A DNA stretch of 58,544 bases from Actinomycetota bacterium (GCA_020161315.1 JAIUOH010000021.1:1-58544); one strand, 5' to 3'. Shown: positions 37,678 to 47,356, counted from the stretch's first letter. Notes: a model not told the origin generated them from the letters alone. Numbers and translations: made by a program.

Positions 37678-39414
37678 GTGGCTCTTCTCAGACTCACCCT
37701 TCACCACGCCAAGCCCTATTGGGCCTGGGTTGTCGGCGTGCTTGTGCTGCAACTGCTTTCGACACTCGCAGCCCTGCGCTTGCCCAACCTGAACGCAGAA
37801 ATCATCGACAAGGGCATCACTCGCGGCGATATTGATTTCATCTGGCAGACCGGCGGCGTAATGCTGGCGGTATCGCTCGGTCAGCTCGTCGCGGCGGTGC
37901 TCGCTGTCTACTGCGGTGCCCGCGTTGCGATGTCGATCGGCCGCGATCTGCGCCGTGAGGTATTTCGCAAGGTCGATTCGCTTTCGACGCTCGAGGCCAC
38001 CAAGTTTGGTGCTGGCACGCTGATCACGCGCGGCACAAACGACGTGCAGCAGGTGCAGATGCTTGTGCTGATGGCGTTGAACTTTATGGTCTCGGCCCCC
38101 ATTATGGCTGTCGGCGGAATTATCTACGCGCTGCGAGAAGATGCGGGCATGGCTTGGCTCGTCTGGGCATCGGTCGCGATCCTCGCCGTCATCGTGGGCT
38201 TCTTGGTGTGGCTGCTGCTGCCGCTGTTCAGAAATATGCAGGGCCGTGTCGACGAGATCAACGGTGTGCTGCGCGAGCAGATCATGGGCATTCGCGTCGT
38301 TCGTGCGTTCGTGCGCGAGCCTTTTGAAGAGGATCGCTACCGCGGCGCGAACGAAAACATCACCCGCATCTCGGTGCAGGTGGGCAATGTCTTCGTGCTG
38401 ATGTTCCCGGTCATCATGATGGTGCTGCACCTCGCAACTGCGGCCGTGCTGTGGTTCGGTGGTCACCGCGTCGAAGCGGGCGAAGTCGAGATCGGCTCAC
38501 TCACCGCCTTCTTGCAGTACCTGCTGCAGATTCTGATGGCGGTCATGATGGGTGTCTTCATGGTGATGATGATCCCTCGCGCTGTCGTCTGTGCCGAACG
38601 AATTCGCGAGCTGCTCGACACCAAGTCAACGCTCGAGTTCTCCGAGACCGAGCAGGTGGCGACCCCCAGCGAGGGCCGCGTTGAGTTCAACGACGTCACC
38701 TTCGGGTTTCCGGGCGCAGAACTGCCCGTGATTAAGAACATGAGCTTTGTTGCAGAGCCCGGTAAGACGACGGCCATTATTGGCTCGACAGGATCGGGCA
38801 AGACCACCCTGCTCGGTCTCATGCTGCGCCTCTTCGACCCCCAAGAGGGGAGTGTGACCGTCGACGGTGCCCCTGTCTCGTCGTTGACCCGTGGGCAGCT
38901 CGCTGACACTCTTGGACTCGTGCCGCAGCGCCCCTACCTCTTCGGCGGCACCATCGCCTCGAACCTGCGCTTCGGCAACGCCGACGCGAGTGACGAAGAA
39001 CTCTGGGAAGCACTGCGGGTCGCGCAGGGTGAAGACTTTGTGCGCGAGAAAGAGCAGGGGCTCGAAGAGCCGGTATCTCAGGGCGGTACGAGCGTCTCGG
39101 GCGGTCAGCGTCAGCGCCTCTCGATTGCCCGCGCGCTTGTCGCGAAGCCTCGCGTGTATCTTTTCGATGACTCGTTCTCGGCGCTCGACGTTGCGACCGA
39201 TGCGCGCCTGCGATCTGCACTGCCAGAGGCCACCGCCGGTGCGACCACCATCATTGTCGCGCAGCGTGTGTCTACCATCACCGACGCCGACCAGATTCTG
39301 GTACTCGAAGACGGTGAACTCGTCGGCCGTGGCACGCACCACGAGCTACTCGAGAGCAACAGCGTGTACCAAGAGATCGTCAGATCGCAGTTGACCGAGG
39401 CGGAGGCAGTCTGA
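37678..39414 (+). CDS. ABC exporter half-transporter, degenerate ATPase subunit
   Basis: 578 residues: six membrane segments (about 15-310) then an ATPase domain. Walker A GSTGSGKTT at 368, a canonical signature VSGGQ at 473-477, but the catalytic Glu after Walker B is Asp (LFDDS, D498) and the switch His is Gln (VAQRV, Q529). That is the pattern of the degenerate partner in heterodimeric exporters such as TmrAB or TM287/288. GTG start with AAAGG upstream. Shares one base with the next gene (TGATG). Substrate unknown; drug or lipid export likely. Confidence 0.93.
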   Translation: MALLRLTLHHAKPYWAWVVGVLVLQLLSTLAALRLPNLNAEIIDKGITRGDIDFIWQTGGVMLAVSLGQLVAAVLAVYCGARVAMSIGRDLRREVFRKVDSLSTLEATKFGAGTLITRGTNDVQQVQMLVLMALNFMVSAPIMAVGGIIYALREDAGMAWLVWASVAILAVIVGFLVWLLLPLFRNMQGRVDEINGVLREQIMGIRVVRAFVREPFEEDRYRGANENITRISVQVGNVFVLMFPVIMMVLHLATAAVLWFGGHRVEAGEVEIGSLTAFLQYLLQILMAVMMGVFMVMMIPRAVVCAERIRELLDTKSTLEFSETEQVATPSEGRVEFNDVTFGFPGAELPVIKNMSFVAEPGKTTAIIGSTGSGKTTLLGLMLRLFDPQEGSVTVDGAPVSSLTRGQLADTLGLVPQRPYLFGGTIASNLRFGNADASDEELWEALRVAQGEDFVREKEQGLEEPVSQGGTSVSGGQRQRLSIARALVAKPRVYLFDDSFSALDVATDARLRSALPEATAGATTIIVAQRVSTITDADQILVLEDGELVGRGTHHELLESNSVYQEIVRSQLTEAEAV

Positions 39415-41480
39415 TGGCGCGCGAGAAGCGAAACAAGAAGCAGACGGCTAGCGCAGCGGGCGCGGTGACCACCGATACCGCCGAGTTTGAGCTGCCTGAC
39501 GACTACGTGCCCGACACCGATGACTGGTCGGGCAGCCAGCCAACCCGCAAGGCCAAGGCGTTCTGGCCCTCGGCGAAGCGACTCATCGGCCTGCTCGGCC
39601 CCGAGAAGGGCCTGTTCGGCTTCGTGACACTGCTGGTCGTGGCATCGGTGGTGCTCACCGTGATCGCACCAAAGGTGTTGGGCCAAGCGATGGACGTGAT
39701 CTTCAACGGCATTCTCGGGGCGCAGCTGCCCGCGGGCGTGCCCAAGGAGCAGATCATCGAGGGCCTGCGAGCGCAGGGCGAAACCCAGTTCGCCGACATG
39801 CTGCAGGGCGCAGACATCGTGCCAGGCCAGGGGATCGACTTTGAGAAACTCGGCTGGCTGATCCTCGTCGTGCTCGCTCTGTACCTCGTCGCATCATTCT
39901 TGATGTGGCTGCAGGGCTACTTGCTGAACGGCCTCGTGATGCGCGTCGTCTACAAGCTGCGCAAAGAGATCGAAGAGAAGATCAACCGGCTGCCGCTGTC
40001 GTACTTCGATGGCCGTCAGCGCGGCGATGTGCTCTCGCGCGTGACCAACGACGTCGACAACATTCAGCAGGCGTTGCAGCAGGCGTTCTCACAGCTGGTG
40101 CAGTCGGTGCTCACGATTATCGGCATTGGCGCGATGATGTTCTGGGTGTCGTGGCAGCTGGGCCTCATCGCCCTGCTCGCGTTGCCGCTCTCGGGCGTCA
40201 TCGTCGGTATCGTCGGCGTGCGCGCACAGAAGCTCTTCACCGCCCAGTGGAAGCGAACCGGCGACCTCAATGGTCACATCGAGGAGTCGTTCACCGGTCA
40301 TGAGCTGATTCGTGTGTTCAACCGCGACGCCGAGATGGTCGAAGAGTTCGACAAGCGCAACGAGGGTCTGTATGACGCCTCGTTCAAGGCTCAGGCGCTC
40401 TCGGGTGCCATGATGCCGGCGATGCAGTTCGTGCAGTACCTGACCTATGTGCTGATCGCTGTTGTCGGCGCGCTGAAGGTTACTGCTGGTCAGATGACCC
40501 TCGGCGATGTGACCGCGTTCATTCAGTACTCGCGTGAGTTCGCGCAGCCCATCGGTCAGATGGCTGGCATGGCCAACATGCTGCAGTCGGGCGTCGCCTC
40601 GGCCGAGCGCACCTTCGAACTGATCGACGCTGAAGAGCAAGAGGCCGAGACCGTGACCGAGCATCTGCCCGAGCGCGCGACAGGTCACGTTGAGTTCGAC
40701 CACGTCGCATTTAGCTACGACGCTGAAGAGCCTCTGATCAAAGACCTGTCGCTCGAGGTGCTGCCGGGTCAGACCGTTGCGATTGTCGGGCCTACTGGCG
40801 CTGGCAAGACCACGCTGGTGAACCTGATCATGCGCTTCTACGAGTTGCAGGGCGGCAAGATTCTGCTCGACGGCGTCGACATCACGCACCTCTCGCGGGC
40901 TGAGCTGCGTGGGCACGTTGGCATGGTGCTGCAAGACGCCTTCCTGTTTGAGGGCAGCATTCGCGAGAACATTCGCTACGGTCGCCTCGAGGCAAGCGAC
41001 GAAGAGATTATCGAGGCGGCGAAGGCCACCATGGTCGATCGCTTCGTGCGTCAGCTGCCTGAGGGCTACGACACTGTCATCGAAGAGAACGCGTCGTCGC
41101 TGTCGGCGGGGGAGCGCCAGCTGCTCACGATTGCGCGCGCATTCATCGCGAACCCGTCACTGCTGATTCTCGACGAGGCAACCTCGTCGGTTGACACCCG
41201 CACCGAGGTGTTGGTGCAGCAGGCGATGAACGCGTTGCGCGCAGACCGCACCTCGTTTGTTATCGCGCACCGACTCTCGACTATTCGTGACGCCGACACC
41301 ATTCTGATGATGGAACACGGCGACATTGTTGAGCAGGGTTCGCACGAGCAGCTGATCGCCCAACACGGTGCCTACTACGAGCTGTACCAGTCGCAGTTCA
41401 AGGGCGCTGAAGAGGGCGAAGCTCACGTCGAATCAGGCACCGATGCTGCCCCGAGTGGTTCGGAAGGAGCCGCCGAATAG
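39414..41480 (+). CDS. ABC exporter half-transporter, active ATPase subunit
   Basis: 688 residues with a ~75-residue cytosolic N-terminal extension, six membrane segments and a complete ATPase: Walker A GPTGAGKTT, Walker B LLILDEATSSVD with catalytic E588, switch H619 in VIAHRLST. Its signature is altered to LSAGE (563-567). With the partner's VSGGQ it would form one active and one inactive ATP site. C-terminal ~40 residues are acidic and disordered. Coupled to the first gene. Confidence 0.94.
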   Translation: MAREKRNKKQTASAAGAVTTDTAEFELPDDYVPDTDDWSGSQPTRKAKAFWPSAKRLIGLLGPEKGLFGFVTLLVVASVVLTVIAPKVLGQAMDVIFNGILGAQLPAGVPKEQIIEGLRAQGETQFADMLQGADIVPGQGIDFEKLGWLILVVLALYLVASFLMWLQGYLLNGLVMRVVYKLRKEIEEKINRLPLSYFDGRQRGDVLSRVTNDVDNIQQALQQAFSQLVQSVLTIIGIGAMMFWVSWQLGLIALLALPLSGVIVGIVGVRAQKLFTAQWKRTGDLNGHIEESFTGHELIRVFNRDAEMVEEFDKRNEGLYDASFKAQALSGAMMPAMQFVQYLTYVLIAVVGALKVTAGQMTLGDVTAFIQYSREFAQPIGQMAGMANMLQSGVASAERTFELIDAEEQEAETVTEHLPERATGHVEFDHVAFSYDAEEPLIKDLSLEVLPGQTVAIVGPTGAGKTTLVNLIMRFYELQGGKILLDGVDITHLSRAELRGHVGMVLQDAFLFEGSIRENIRYGRLEASDEEIIEAAKATMVDRFVRQLPEGYDTVIEENASSLSAGERQLLTIARAFIANPSLLILDEATSSVDTRTEVLVQQAMNALRADRTSFVIAHRLSTIRDADTILMMEHGDIVEQGSHEQLIAQHGAYYELYQSQFKGAEEGEAHVESGTDAAPSGSEGAAE

Positions 41481-41488
41481 GGTAAGCT
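41459..41488 (+). promoter_or_regulatory. Promoter of the SRP RNA gene
   Basis: TTCGGA (41459-41464), 18-base spacer, TAAGCT (41483-41488), 7 bases before the first paired base of the RNA. The -35 lies inside the last exporter codons. Confidence 0.5.
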
Positions 41489-41494
41489 CTTAAA

Positions 41495-41583
41495 GGCCCC
41501 TCATGTGGCGCTATCTTCGGAAACTCCCCCAGGCTGGAAACAGAGCAAGGGTACCGGGGCTCTAGCGGGTGCATGAGGGGTCT
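41495..41583 (+). ncRNA. ffs: Signal recognition particle RNA, small bacterial type (4.5S)
   Basis: About 89 bases forming one long hairpin: GGCCCCTCATG (41495-41505) pairs with CATGAGGGGTC at the 3' end, CGCTA with TAGCG, CCCCC with GGGGC. The tip holds the SRP54 (Ffh) binding core, CAGGCTGGAAACAGAGCAAGGG: the symmetric loop with AGCA and the apical GNRA tetraloop (GAAA, where most bacteria have GGAA). A T tract follows at 41583. Ffh and FtsY genes are not in the window. Confidence 0.88.
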
Positions 41584-41634
41584 TTTTCATATGCGCACCG
41601 TTTCACCCGGACGAGTCGAAGGCAGGGGTCAAAG

Positions 41635-42702
41635 ATGACAGGCTACGAGAAGCTCGGTCGGCTCGGTCGGGCGAGCTGGGCAACGCTCGGTATTGTCGGC
41701 GTGATCGTGGTGGTCGCGCTCGTGCTCGGGGCGGTCAGCGGAATCGTGATTCCGCTCGTCATCGCCGTGATCCTTGCGACCGTGCTCGAGCCGCTCGCAA
41801 ACTGGTTGAAGGCTCACCGGGTCGCCCCCTCTCTGGCCACCGCAATCTCGCTTCTCGTCGCCGTCGTTGTGTCGGTAGCTACGATCGTGCTTGTCGTTCG
41901 CGGATTCTTGCAGCAGCTCCCAGAGATCTCGCGAGAGTTGGCGCGCGGTCGGCGCTCGTTTCTGCAGTGGGGGCGCTCGCTCGATCTCGATACTGCCTGG
42001 ATTGAGTATGCGCGAGGCGCTATTCAGCAGTACCTGCCCGACCTGAGCCACGGGGTGCTCGGGTTCATTTCGACTACATTTACGGGTGCCATCGGCTTCG
42101 CTATTGGCACGTTCTTCGCGGTGTTCTTTCTCTTCTTCGTGCTGCGCGACGGGCACCTCTTTCCGGCGTGGCTCGCCCGCAGCACGCACCTCAACCCCGT
42201 GCTCGTGCAAGAGATCGACACTCTGTCGCGCCAGTCGCTTCGTGCCTATTTCAAGGGCACCGCAATCACCGCCCTCATCACCGCGCCTATCTTTATCGTG
42301 CCGTTGATCTTGCTTGGGGTGCCGCTCGTGCTCCCGATGTTCATTCTGTACTTTTTTCTTTCGTTTATTCCCTATGTGGGGGCGTGGATCACCGGCGCGT
42401 TTGCCGTGCTAATCGCCTTTGGGTCGGGCGGCGCTTCGGCCGCGCTGATCGTATCGATCAGCCTGCTCGTCTCAAACGGCGCGGTGCAGAGCGCGGTGAG
42501 TTCGTGGGCACTGGGCTCGTCGCTCAAGATGCACCCCGTAGCGGTGCTGCTGGCGACGATTATCGGTGGCACCGTGGCTGGAATGATCGGCATGATACTT
42601 GCGCCACCGCTGGTTGCTGCGGCGCAGAAGTCGGTGCTTGCGGCTCGTGAACTCTCGGCTTCGCAGGAGCCGGTTGACGAGGGTTCTAGTAACACTCAGT
42701 AA
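41635..42702 (+). CDS. AI-2E family (TqsA/PerM-like) permease
   Basis: 355 residues, about eight membrane segments: a pair near the N terminus (LGIVGVIVVVALVLGAVSG; VIPLVIAVILATVLEPL), a long amphipathic region with QLPEISRELARG, then FAIGTFFAVFFLFFVLRDG and the C-terminal PYVGAWITGAFAVLIAFGSGG block that defines the family. Some members export autoinducer-2 or act as Na+/H+ antiporters; the substrate is not predictable. ATG at 41635; the frame runs upstream into the SRP RNA gene and is not coding there. Confidence 0.9.
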   Translation: MTGYEKLGRLGRASWATLGIVGVIVVVALVLGAVSGIVIPLVIAVILATVLEPLANWLKAHRVAPSLATAISLLVAVVVSVATIVLVVRGFLQQLPEISRELARGRRSFLQWGRSLDLDTAWIEYARGAIQQYLPDLSHGVLGFISTTFTGAIGFAIGTFFAVFFLFFVLRDGHLFPAWLARSTHLNPVLVQEIDTLSRQSLRAYFKGTAITALITAPIFIVPLILLGVPLVLPMFILYFFLSFIPYVGAWITGAFAVLIAFGSGGASAALIVSISLLVSNGAVQSAVSSWALGSSLKMHPVAVLLATIIGGTVAGMIGMILAPPLVAAAQKSVLAARELSASQEPVDEGSSNTQ

Positions 42703-42742
42703 TCTGGGCGCCGTCGGCGAATGTACCCGAGAGAATTACCGG

Positions 42743-43609
42743 GTGAAGAAACGCCTGATGATCCCCGCCCTGATCGCCGCGACGCTCCTGCTCGCAGGCT
42801 GCACGAACTCAGAGACGGCTACGCCTGACGCGGCCAATGCGGCCCCCGCTGCCGAGTTCAGAAGCTGGGCCGAGATCGAAGAGAGCGGTGTGCTGCAGGT
42901 CGGCACAATCACCGATTACCCGCCGAACGAAACGAAGACTGCAGACGGAAAGCCCACCGGGTGGGCGGTTGAACTCGTCGGCGAGATTGCAAGCGAGCTT
43001 GGGCTCAATGTCGAATACCAGGAGCTGCTTTTTGACAGCATCTTGCCCAGAATCGAGGGCGGGGCAATCGACCTCGGCGTTGGTTCGTTCACTGACACCG
43101 TCGAGCGCCAGCAGGTCGTCGACTTCGTGAACTACTACAGTGCTGGCAGTCTCTGGGCTGCGGCTGCGGGCGGCAGCATTGACCCAGACAACGCGTGCGG
43201 CTTGACTGTCGCGGTCATGAAAGACGGCACTCAGCACCTTGACGAGCTGCCCACCCGAAGCAAGGAATGTGTCGACGCGGGCAAACCGGCCATCAACATT
43301 CTGCCGTTCACGGGCCAACCGGAGGTGACGACCGCTGTCGTGCAGGGTCAGGCTGATGCGTTCTCGGCCGATTCACCGGTGACGATCGAAGCCGTCGACG
43401 CGCTCGGCGGTGAGATTGAGATCGTCGGCGAAATGTTCGACACCGCGCCATACGGTTTGCCCGTCGCGAAGGGCAGCGAGCTCGCAGAGCACGTGCGAGC
43501 CGCGCTGCAAACCATCATCGACGACGGCCGCTATCTGGAGCTTCTGAAGAAGTACCATTCAGAGTCGGGCGCGATTACCGAGGCGACCATCAACATCGCG
43601 GCGGAGTAG
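42743..43609 (+). CDS. Polar amino-acid ABC-type binding lipoprotein
   Basis: 288 residues. Lipoprotein signal VKKRLMIPALIAATLLLAGC with lipobox LAGC, a short Ala/Pro linker, then a two-lobed family 3 periplasmic binding domain (TGWAVELVGEIASELGLNVEYQEL, GAIDLGVGSFTDTVERQQVVDFVNYY, QADAFSADSP). No permease or ATPase gene is adjacent, so it is an orphan binding protein. GTG start at 42743; upstream frame overlaps the AI-2E gene and is discarded. Confidence 0.9.
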   Translation: MKKRLMIPALIAATLLLAGCTNSETATPDAANAAPAAEFRSWAEIEESGVLQVGTITDYPPNETKTADGKPTGWAVELVGEIASELGLNVEYQELLFDSILPRIEGGAIDLGVGSFTDTVERQQVVDFVNYYSAGSLWAAAAGGSIDPDNACGLTVAVMKDGTQHLDELPTRSKECVDAGKPAINILPFTGQPEVTTAVVQGQADAFSADSPVTIEAVDALGGEIEIVGEMFDTAPYGLPVAKGSELAEHVRAALQTIIDDGRYLELLKKYHSESGAITEATINIAAE

Positions 43610-43642
43610 GCGCGCGACGAGTCTGTCACGCTACCGGGGGAG

Positions 43643-44560
43643 CTACTCCGCCGGGTCGGTGAGCCGCGAAGCAATCTTCGCGATGCCCTCGATATCGACT
43701 CGGCAGCAGCCGCCGATGAGACATGCCCCGAGCGAGACCCACTCGTCGACATAGCTTTCGAGCGAGCCCGCCACACCAGACCAACTCCGCTCGGTGGCGT
43801 TCCAGTGCTCGCCGCTGTTCGGGTAGACCACGAGCGGCAGATCGGTCTCTTCGCGAAAACGCCGCAGGGCTGCGGTCGCGTGCGTAGCCTCGGAGCAATT
43901 CACGCCCACGGCAATGATGTTCTCGACGCCCTGCGCGATCCTCGCGGCATTTGCTAGCGACTCACCGCTTCGCAGCGCACCATCGCCAACGGTAAATGAG
44001 AGTATCGCCGGAAGCCCGAGGTCTGCCGCCTCGTGGGCGAGCGCCCGTGCCTCGTCAAGGCTTGGAATGGTCTCACAAATCAGAGCGTCAGCACTCGACT
44101 GCGCAAGCCGGAGTAGCCGAGCTCGGTGCCAATCCCTGAGGGCGTCGACACCGAAGTTTGGGCCGTAGTCACCCGTGTACTCGCTGCCGTTGCCGAGCGA
44201 GGCGCCGTACGGCCCCACCGAGGCGAAGACCCAGGCATTCTGCTGTGTGAGCCCCGCCTCGGCTCTGGCCTGGATCGCAAGCTCAACGCTGAGATCGAGC
44301 AGGCGATCCACCTCAGCGGTAGTGATACCCGCCCGCGCGAACCCGTCGTAGCTGACCTGGTACGAGCTGGTGGTTGCGATGCGCGCGCCCGCCTCGAAAA
44401 AGTCGAGATGAGCCGCGCGCACCTCCTCCGGGCGCTGCCGCAGCACCTCGGCAGACCAGAGCACGCTCGACACATCGTTACCTCGTGCGTCGAGGCGTGT
44501 GCCAAGACCACCGTCAAGCACAATGGGTGCTTCGCGCAAAGCGTCAAAAAACTGACTCAT
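43643..44560 (-). CDS. mmuM: Homocysteine S-methyltransferase
   Basis: 305 residues; methylates homocysteine from S-methylmethionine or S-adenosylmethionine. TIM-barrel with the three zinc cysteines: Cys in GVNCSEATHA and the pair in LIGGCCRVD. N-terminal VLDGGLGTRLDARG and ARIATTSSYQVS are typical. The S-methylmethionine permease (mmuP) often paired with it is absent. Gene symbol by family resemblance. Confidence 0.9.
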   Translation of the reverse strand: MSQFFDALREAPIVLDGGLGTRLDARGNDVSSVLWSAEVLRQRPEEVRAAHLDFFEAGARIATTSSYQVSYDGFARAGITTAEVDRLLDLSVELAIQARAEAGLTQQNAWVFASVGPYGASLGNGSEYTGDYGPNFGVDALRDWHRARLLRLAQSSADALICETIPSLDEARALAHEAADLGLPAILSFTVGDGALRSGESLANAARIAQGVENIIAVGVNCSEATHATAALRRFREETDLPLVVYPNSGEHWNATERSWSGVAGSLESYVDEWVSLGACLIGGCCRVDIEGIAKIASRLTDPAE

Positions 44561-44570
44561 ACAATTCAGC

Positions 44571-45803
44571 CTAGGGCAGCCGAATGCCGGTGGTGTCGGT
44601 GCCGCGAAGGCGATCGCGGCGCTGCACGGCGAGACTCACGATGGCGAGCACGAGGCCCGCAGCAGCTAGCGCCAGGCCCGCCACACCGGGCGCGAGGTAG
44701 CCGAGCCCAGCGGCGATGACCAACCCGCCGATCCATGCACCGAGCGCGTTGGCGACGTTAAATGCGGCGTGGGTCATGGCGGAGCCCATGAGTTCGGCCT
44801 CTCGCGCCATTCGAATGAAGCGGGTCTGCACAGCGGGCGTCAGCGCCGAGAACCAGAACCCAACGATGAACACTGTGACAAACAGGCCGATCGGCGAGGT
44901 CGCGAACGACACATAGGTGAGCAGCGAAAGAATGAGCGCCGAGAATGCGGTCAGAATAGCCCGCGGCGTATTGCGATCGGCAGCCCAGCCACCGTAGAAG
45001 GTGCCGATGGTCATGCCGACACCGACCACGCTCAGAACCCACGGAATTGCCCCGGCGGGTAGCATCGTCACCCGGGTCACGACCTCGGCGATATACGAGT
45101 ACACCGCGAAGAAGCCGCCGAAGCCGATTGCCGCAAGCGCGATCATGATCCAGATGCGCACGTTCTTGAACCCGGCCATGCTGCCAAGCGGGCTGAGTTC
45201 ACGATCGCCAGGCACCCGCGGCAAAAACTTGAGCGACAGCAAGAGCGTCAGCGCGAAGAGCACCGCGACGAGCGCGTATGCCCAGCGCCAGCCGAGCGTC
45301 TGGCCGATCCAGGTTGCGACGGGCACGCCGAGAATGTTGGCGATGGGCAGGCCAGACATCGCAATCGCGATACCCTTGCCCTGGTTGCCGGGCCCCATGA
45401 GTTTGCCCGCGAGCAGCGCAGATGCCCCAAAGAAGGTGGCGTGCGGCAGGCCCGCAATGAGCCGGGCCGCCGCGAGCGTTTCGAAGGTCGGGGCGAGCGC
45501 TGAAGCGATCGACCCTACAATGAACGCCGTGAGCAGCCAGAACGCGAGCGTGGTCTGCGACGCCCGGGCCGCGAGCGCCGTGATGATAGGTGCACCAATA
45601 ACGACACCGAGCGCGTAGAGGGTGATCACCACACCGGCCTGCGAGATGCCCTGCGCGGGGTTTTCGGCGAAGCCCGGCAGCAGGTCTTCGGCGATGTTTG
45701 GCAGCACACCCATTGACGCGAACTCGGTCACGCCGATCGCGAAGCCGCCGAGCGCAAGCGTAAACAGTGCCATGCGGCGTCGAGTGGGGGTGAGATCGTG
45801 CAC
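44571..45803 (-). CDS. MFS transporter, AraJ/YdhP-like drug exporter family
   Basis: 410 residues, 12 membrane segments. N terminus ALFTLALGGFAIGVTEFASMGVLPNIAEDL is characteristic of the arabinose-efflux/AraJ group of DHA1 exporters, with GLPHATFFGASALLAGKLM in segments 4-5. GTG start. Substrate unknown. Lies 11 bases after the EamA gene, probably one transcript. Confidence 0.9.
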   Translation of the reverse strand: MHDLTPTRRRMALFTLALGGFAIGVTEFASMGVLPNIAEDLLPGFAENPAQGISQAGVVITLYALGVVIGAPIITALAARASQTTLAFWLLTAFIVGSIASALAPTFETLAAARLIAGLPHATFFGASALLAGKLMGPGNQGKGIAIAMSGLPIANILGVPVATWIGQTLGWRWAYALVAVLFALTLLLSLKFLPRVPGDRELSPLGSMAGFKNVRIWIMIALAAIGFGGFFAVYSYIAEVVTRVTMLPAGAIPWVLSVVGVGMTIGTFYGGWAADRNTPRAILTAFSALILSLLTYVSFATSPIGLFVTVFIVGFWFSALTPAVQTRFIRMAREAELMGSAMTHAAFNVANALGAWIGGLVIAAGLGYLAPGVAGLALAAAGLVLAIVSLAVQRRDRLRGTDTTGIRLP

Positions 45804-45814
45804 GGGGATTCAGC

Positions 45815-46711
45815 CTACTCGCTCTTGGGTGGCGGCTTGAGTTCGCTGACGAGCACACCCGCCACGATCAGCGCTGCGCCGCCGAGCGCGAACCACGGCA
45901 GTTGATCGCCGGCGACCCAACCAATGAGGCCCGCCCACACGGGCTCTGCCGAGTAAATGATCGTTGCTCGCGTTGCTGAGACGTGTCGTTGCGCCCAGTT
46001 CATGGTGAGCTGGATCACCATACTCATGCCGCCGAGGGCCACTGCGGGTACGATCCAGCGCCAATCGGCGGCGGGCACGCTCTCGCCGGTAATCGGCATT
46101 GCGAGAAATGCGAAACCGCCGGCGGCGAGCAACTGCACGACGGTGACGCGGCGAAACTCAACGCGCTTACTGGCGAACGCGCTGATCAAGATAACCTCGA
46201 CGGCGCAGGCGACCGCGGCGGCGACCGTGATCCACTCGCCGAAGCCGAAGCTGAAACCGGCGGCCCCAGGCCCGCCGAGCACGACGAGGCCCGCAAACGC
46301 GAGACCCGCGCCGATAAAGCTCATCTTGCCCGGGCGCTTGCGCAAGAACGCCCACTGCATCAGCGGCACGAGGGGCACGTAGAACGCAGTGATAAAGCCC
46401 GACATGCTGCTCGAGATCGACTGTAAGCCGATGGTCTGCAGGCCGTAGCCGAGAGCGAGCGACGCGCCGATCGCGAGGCCGGCACCGAGCTCGAGCAGGG
46501 TGAGGCCGCGCAGCCACCGCCAGAACACGGCAGCGGCGACGAGGCCCGCGGTGAGAAACCGAACGCCGACAAAGAACATTGGGCCGGCGAAATCCATCGC
46601 CGTGTGAATGATTAAGAATGTGCTGCCCCAGAGGGCCGTCACGCCAACGAGCGCGAACTCGTGTTTCGAGAGGCCGAACTTTGCTGCAGCCGCCTCAGAT
46701 GTGTGCGTCAC
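45815..46711 (-). CDS. EamA/DMT family transporter
   Basis: 298 residues with ten membrane segments in two five-segment EamA repeats: ALVGVTALWGSTFLIIHTAMDFAGPMFF and later VFWRW..., and the second repeat ending EPVWAGLIGWVAGDQLPWFALGGAALIVAGVLVSE. The family exports metabolites. GTG start 9 bases after the orn stop, so likely co-transcribed with it. Confidence 0.9.
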   Translation of the reverse strand: MTHTSEAAAAKFGLSKHEFALVGVTALWGSTFLIIHTAMDFAGPMFFVGVRFLTAGLVAAAVFWRWLRGLTLLELGAGLAIGASLALGYGLQTIGLQSISSSMSGFITAFYVPLVPLMQWAFLRKRPGKMSFIGAGLAFAGLVVLGGPGAAGFSFGFGEWITVAAAVACAVEVILISAFASKRVEFRRVTVVQLLAAGGFAFLAMPITGESVPAADWRWIVPAVALGGMSMVIQLTMNWAQRHVSATRATIIYSAEPVWAGLIGWVAGDQLPWFALGGAALIVAGVLVSELKPPPKSE

Positions 46712-46720
46712 CGCTCGGGG

Positions 46721-47356
46721 CTAGGCTGTGCCGTCGATGAACGGGGCGTAGACCTCGCTCATCTCGCCAGCCAACTGCTCGCTCGCCGCCTTGTCTGGGC
46801 CGGGCTGCGCGACGAGCACCGCGTTTCTGAAGTAGGCGAGTTCTTGAATTGACTCGGCGATGTCGGCAAGCGCGCGGTGACCGCCGCGCTTGGCTGGCGC
46901 GCCGAAGAACGCGGCCGGAAACCAGCGCCGCGACAACTCTTTGATGGTCGACACGTCGATGCTGCGGTAGTGCAGCTTCTCCTCGAGAGTCGGCATGTAT
47001 TTCGCGATGAAGCGGCGATCCATGCCGATGGTGTTGCCCGCGACGAGGGGGCGGTGACCCGCGGTGATGTGCTGCGCTAGGTAGGCGATCACCTGCCGCT
47101 CGGCCTCTTCGACGCTCACGCCCTGCTCGATGCGCGGCAAAAGGCCCGACTTTTCGTGCATGCCGCGCACGAAGCTGTTCATCTGCTCGAGTGCCTCGGC
47201 GCCCGGGTTGATGACGAGCTCGAAGCCGGGGTGCAGAGGCTTGAGATCGAAGTCGGTGACGATGACAGCGATCTCGCAGAGGCCGTCGGTGTCGACATCG
47301 AGCCCCGTCATTTCGCAGTCGATCCAGACCAGTTGAGCGGCTGGGGTATTCGACAT
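46721..47356 (-). CDS. orn: Oligoribonuclease
   Basis: 211 residues; 3'-5' exonuclease that finishes degradation of 2-5 nucleotide RNAs and pGpG. DEDDh residues: LVWIDCEMTGLDVDTD (D, E), the middle GNTIGMDRRFI (D) and the C-terminal HRALADIAESIQEL (H, D). About 30 residues longer than E. coli Orn, as usual in actinobacteria. AAGGAG site 5 bases before the ATG. Confidence 0.96.
   Translation of the reverse strand: MSNTPAAQLVWIDCEMTGLDVDTDGLCEIAVIVTDFDLKPLHPGFELVINPGAEALEQMNSFVRGMHEKSGLLPRIEQGVSVEEAERQVIAYLAQHITAGHRPLVAGNTIGMDRRFIAKYMPTLEEKLHYRSIDVSTIKELSRRWFPAAFFGAPAKRGGHRALADIAESIQELAYFRNAVLVAQPGPDKAASEQLAGEMSEVYAPFIDGTA

Noticed and set aside
37573-38466. His-rich 297-codon minus-strand frame opposite the ABC exporter
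   Set aside because: The His runs are the complement of Met/Val-rich membrane segments; not a metal-binding protein.
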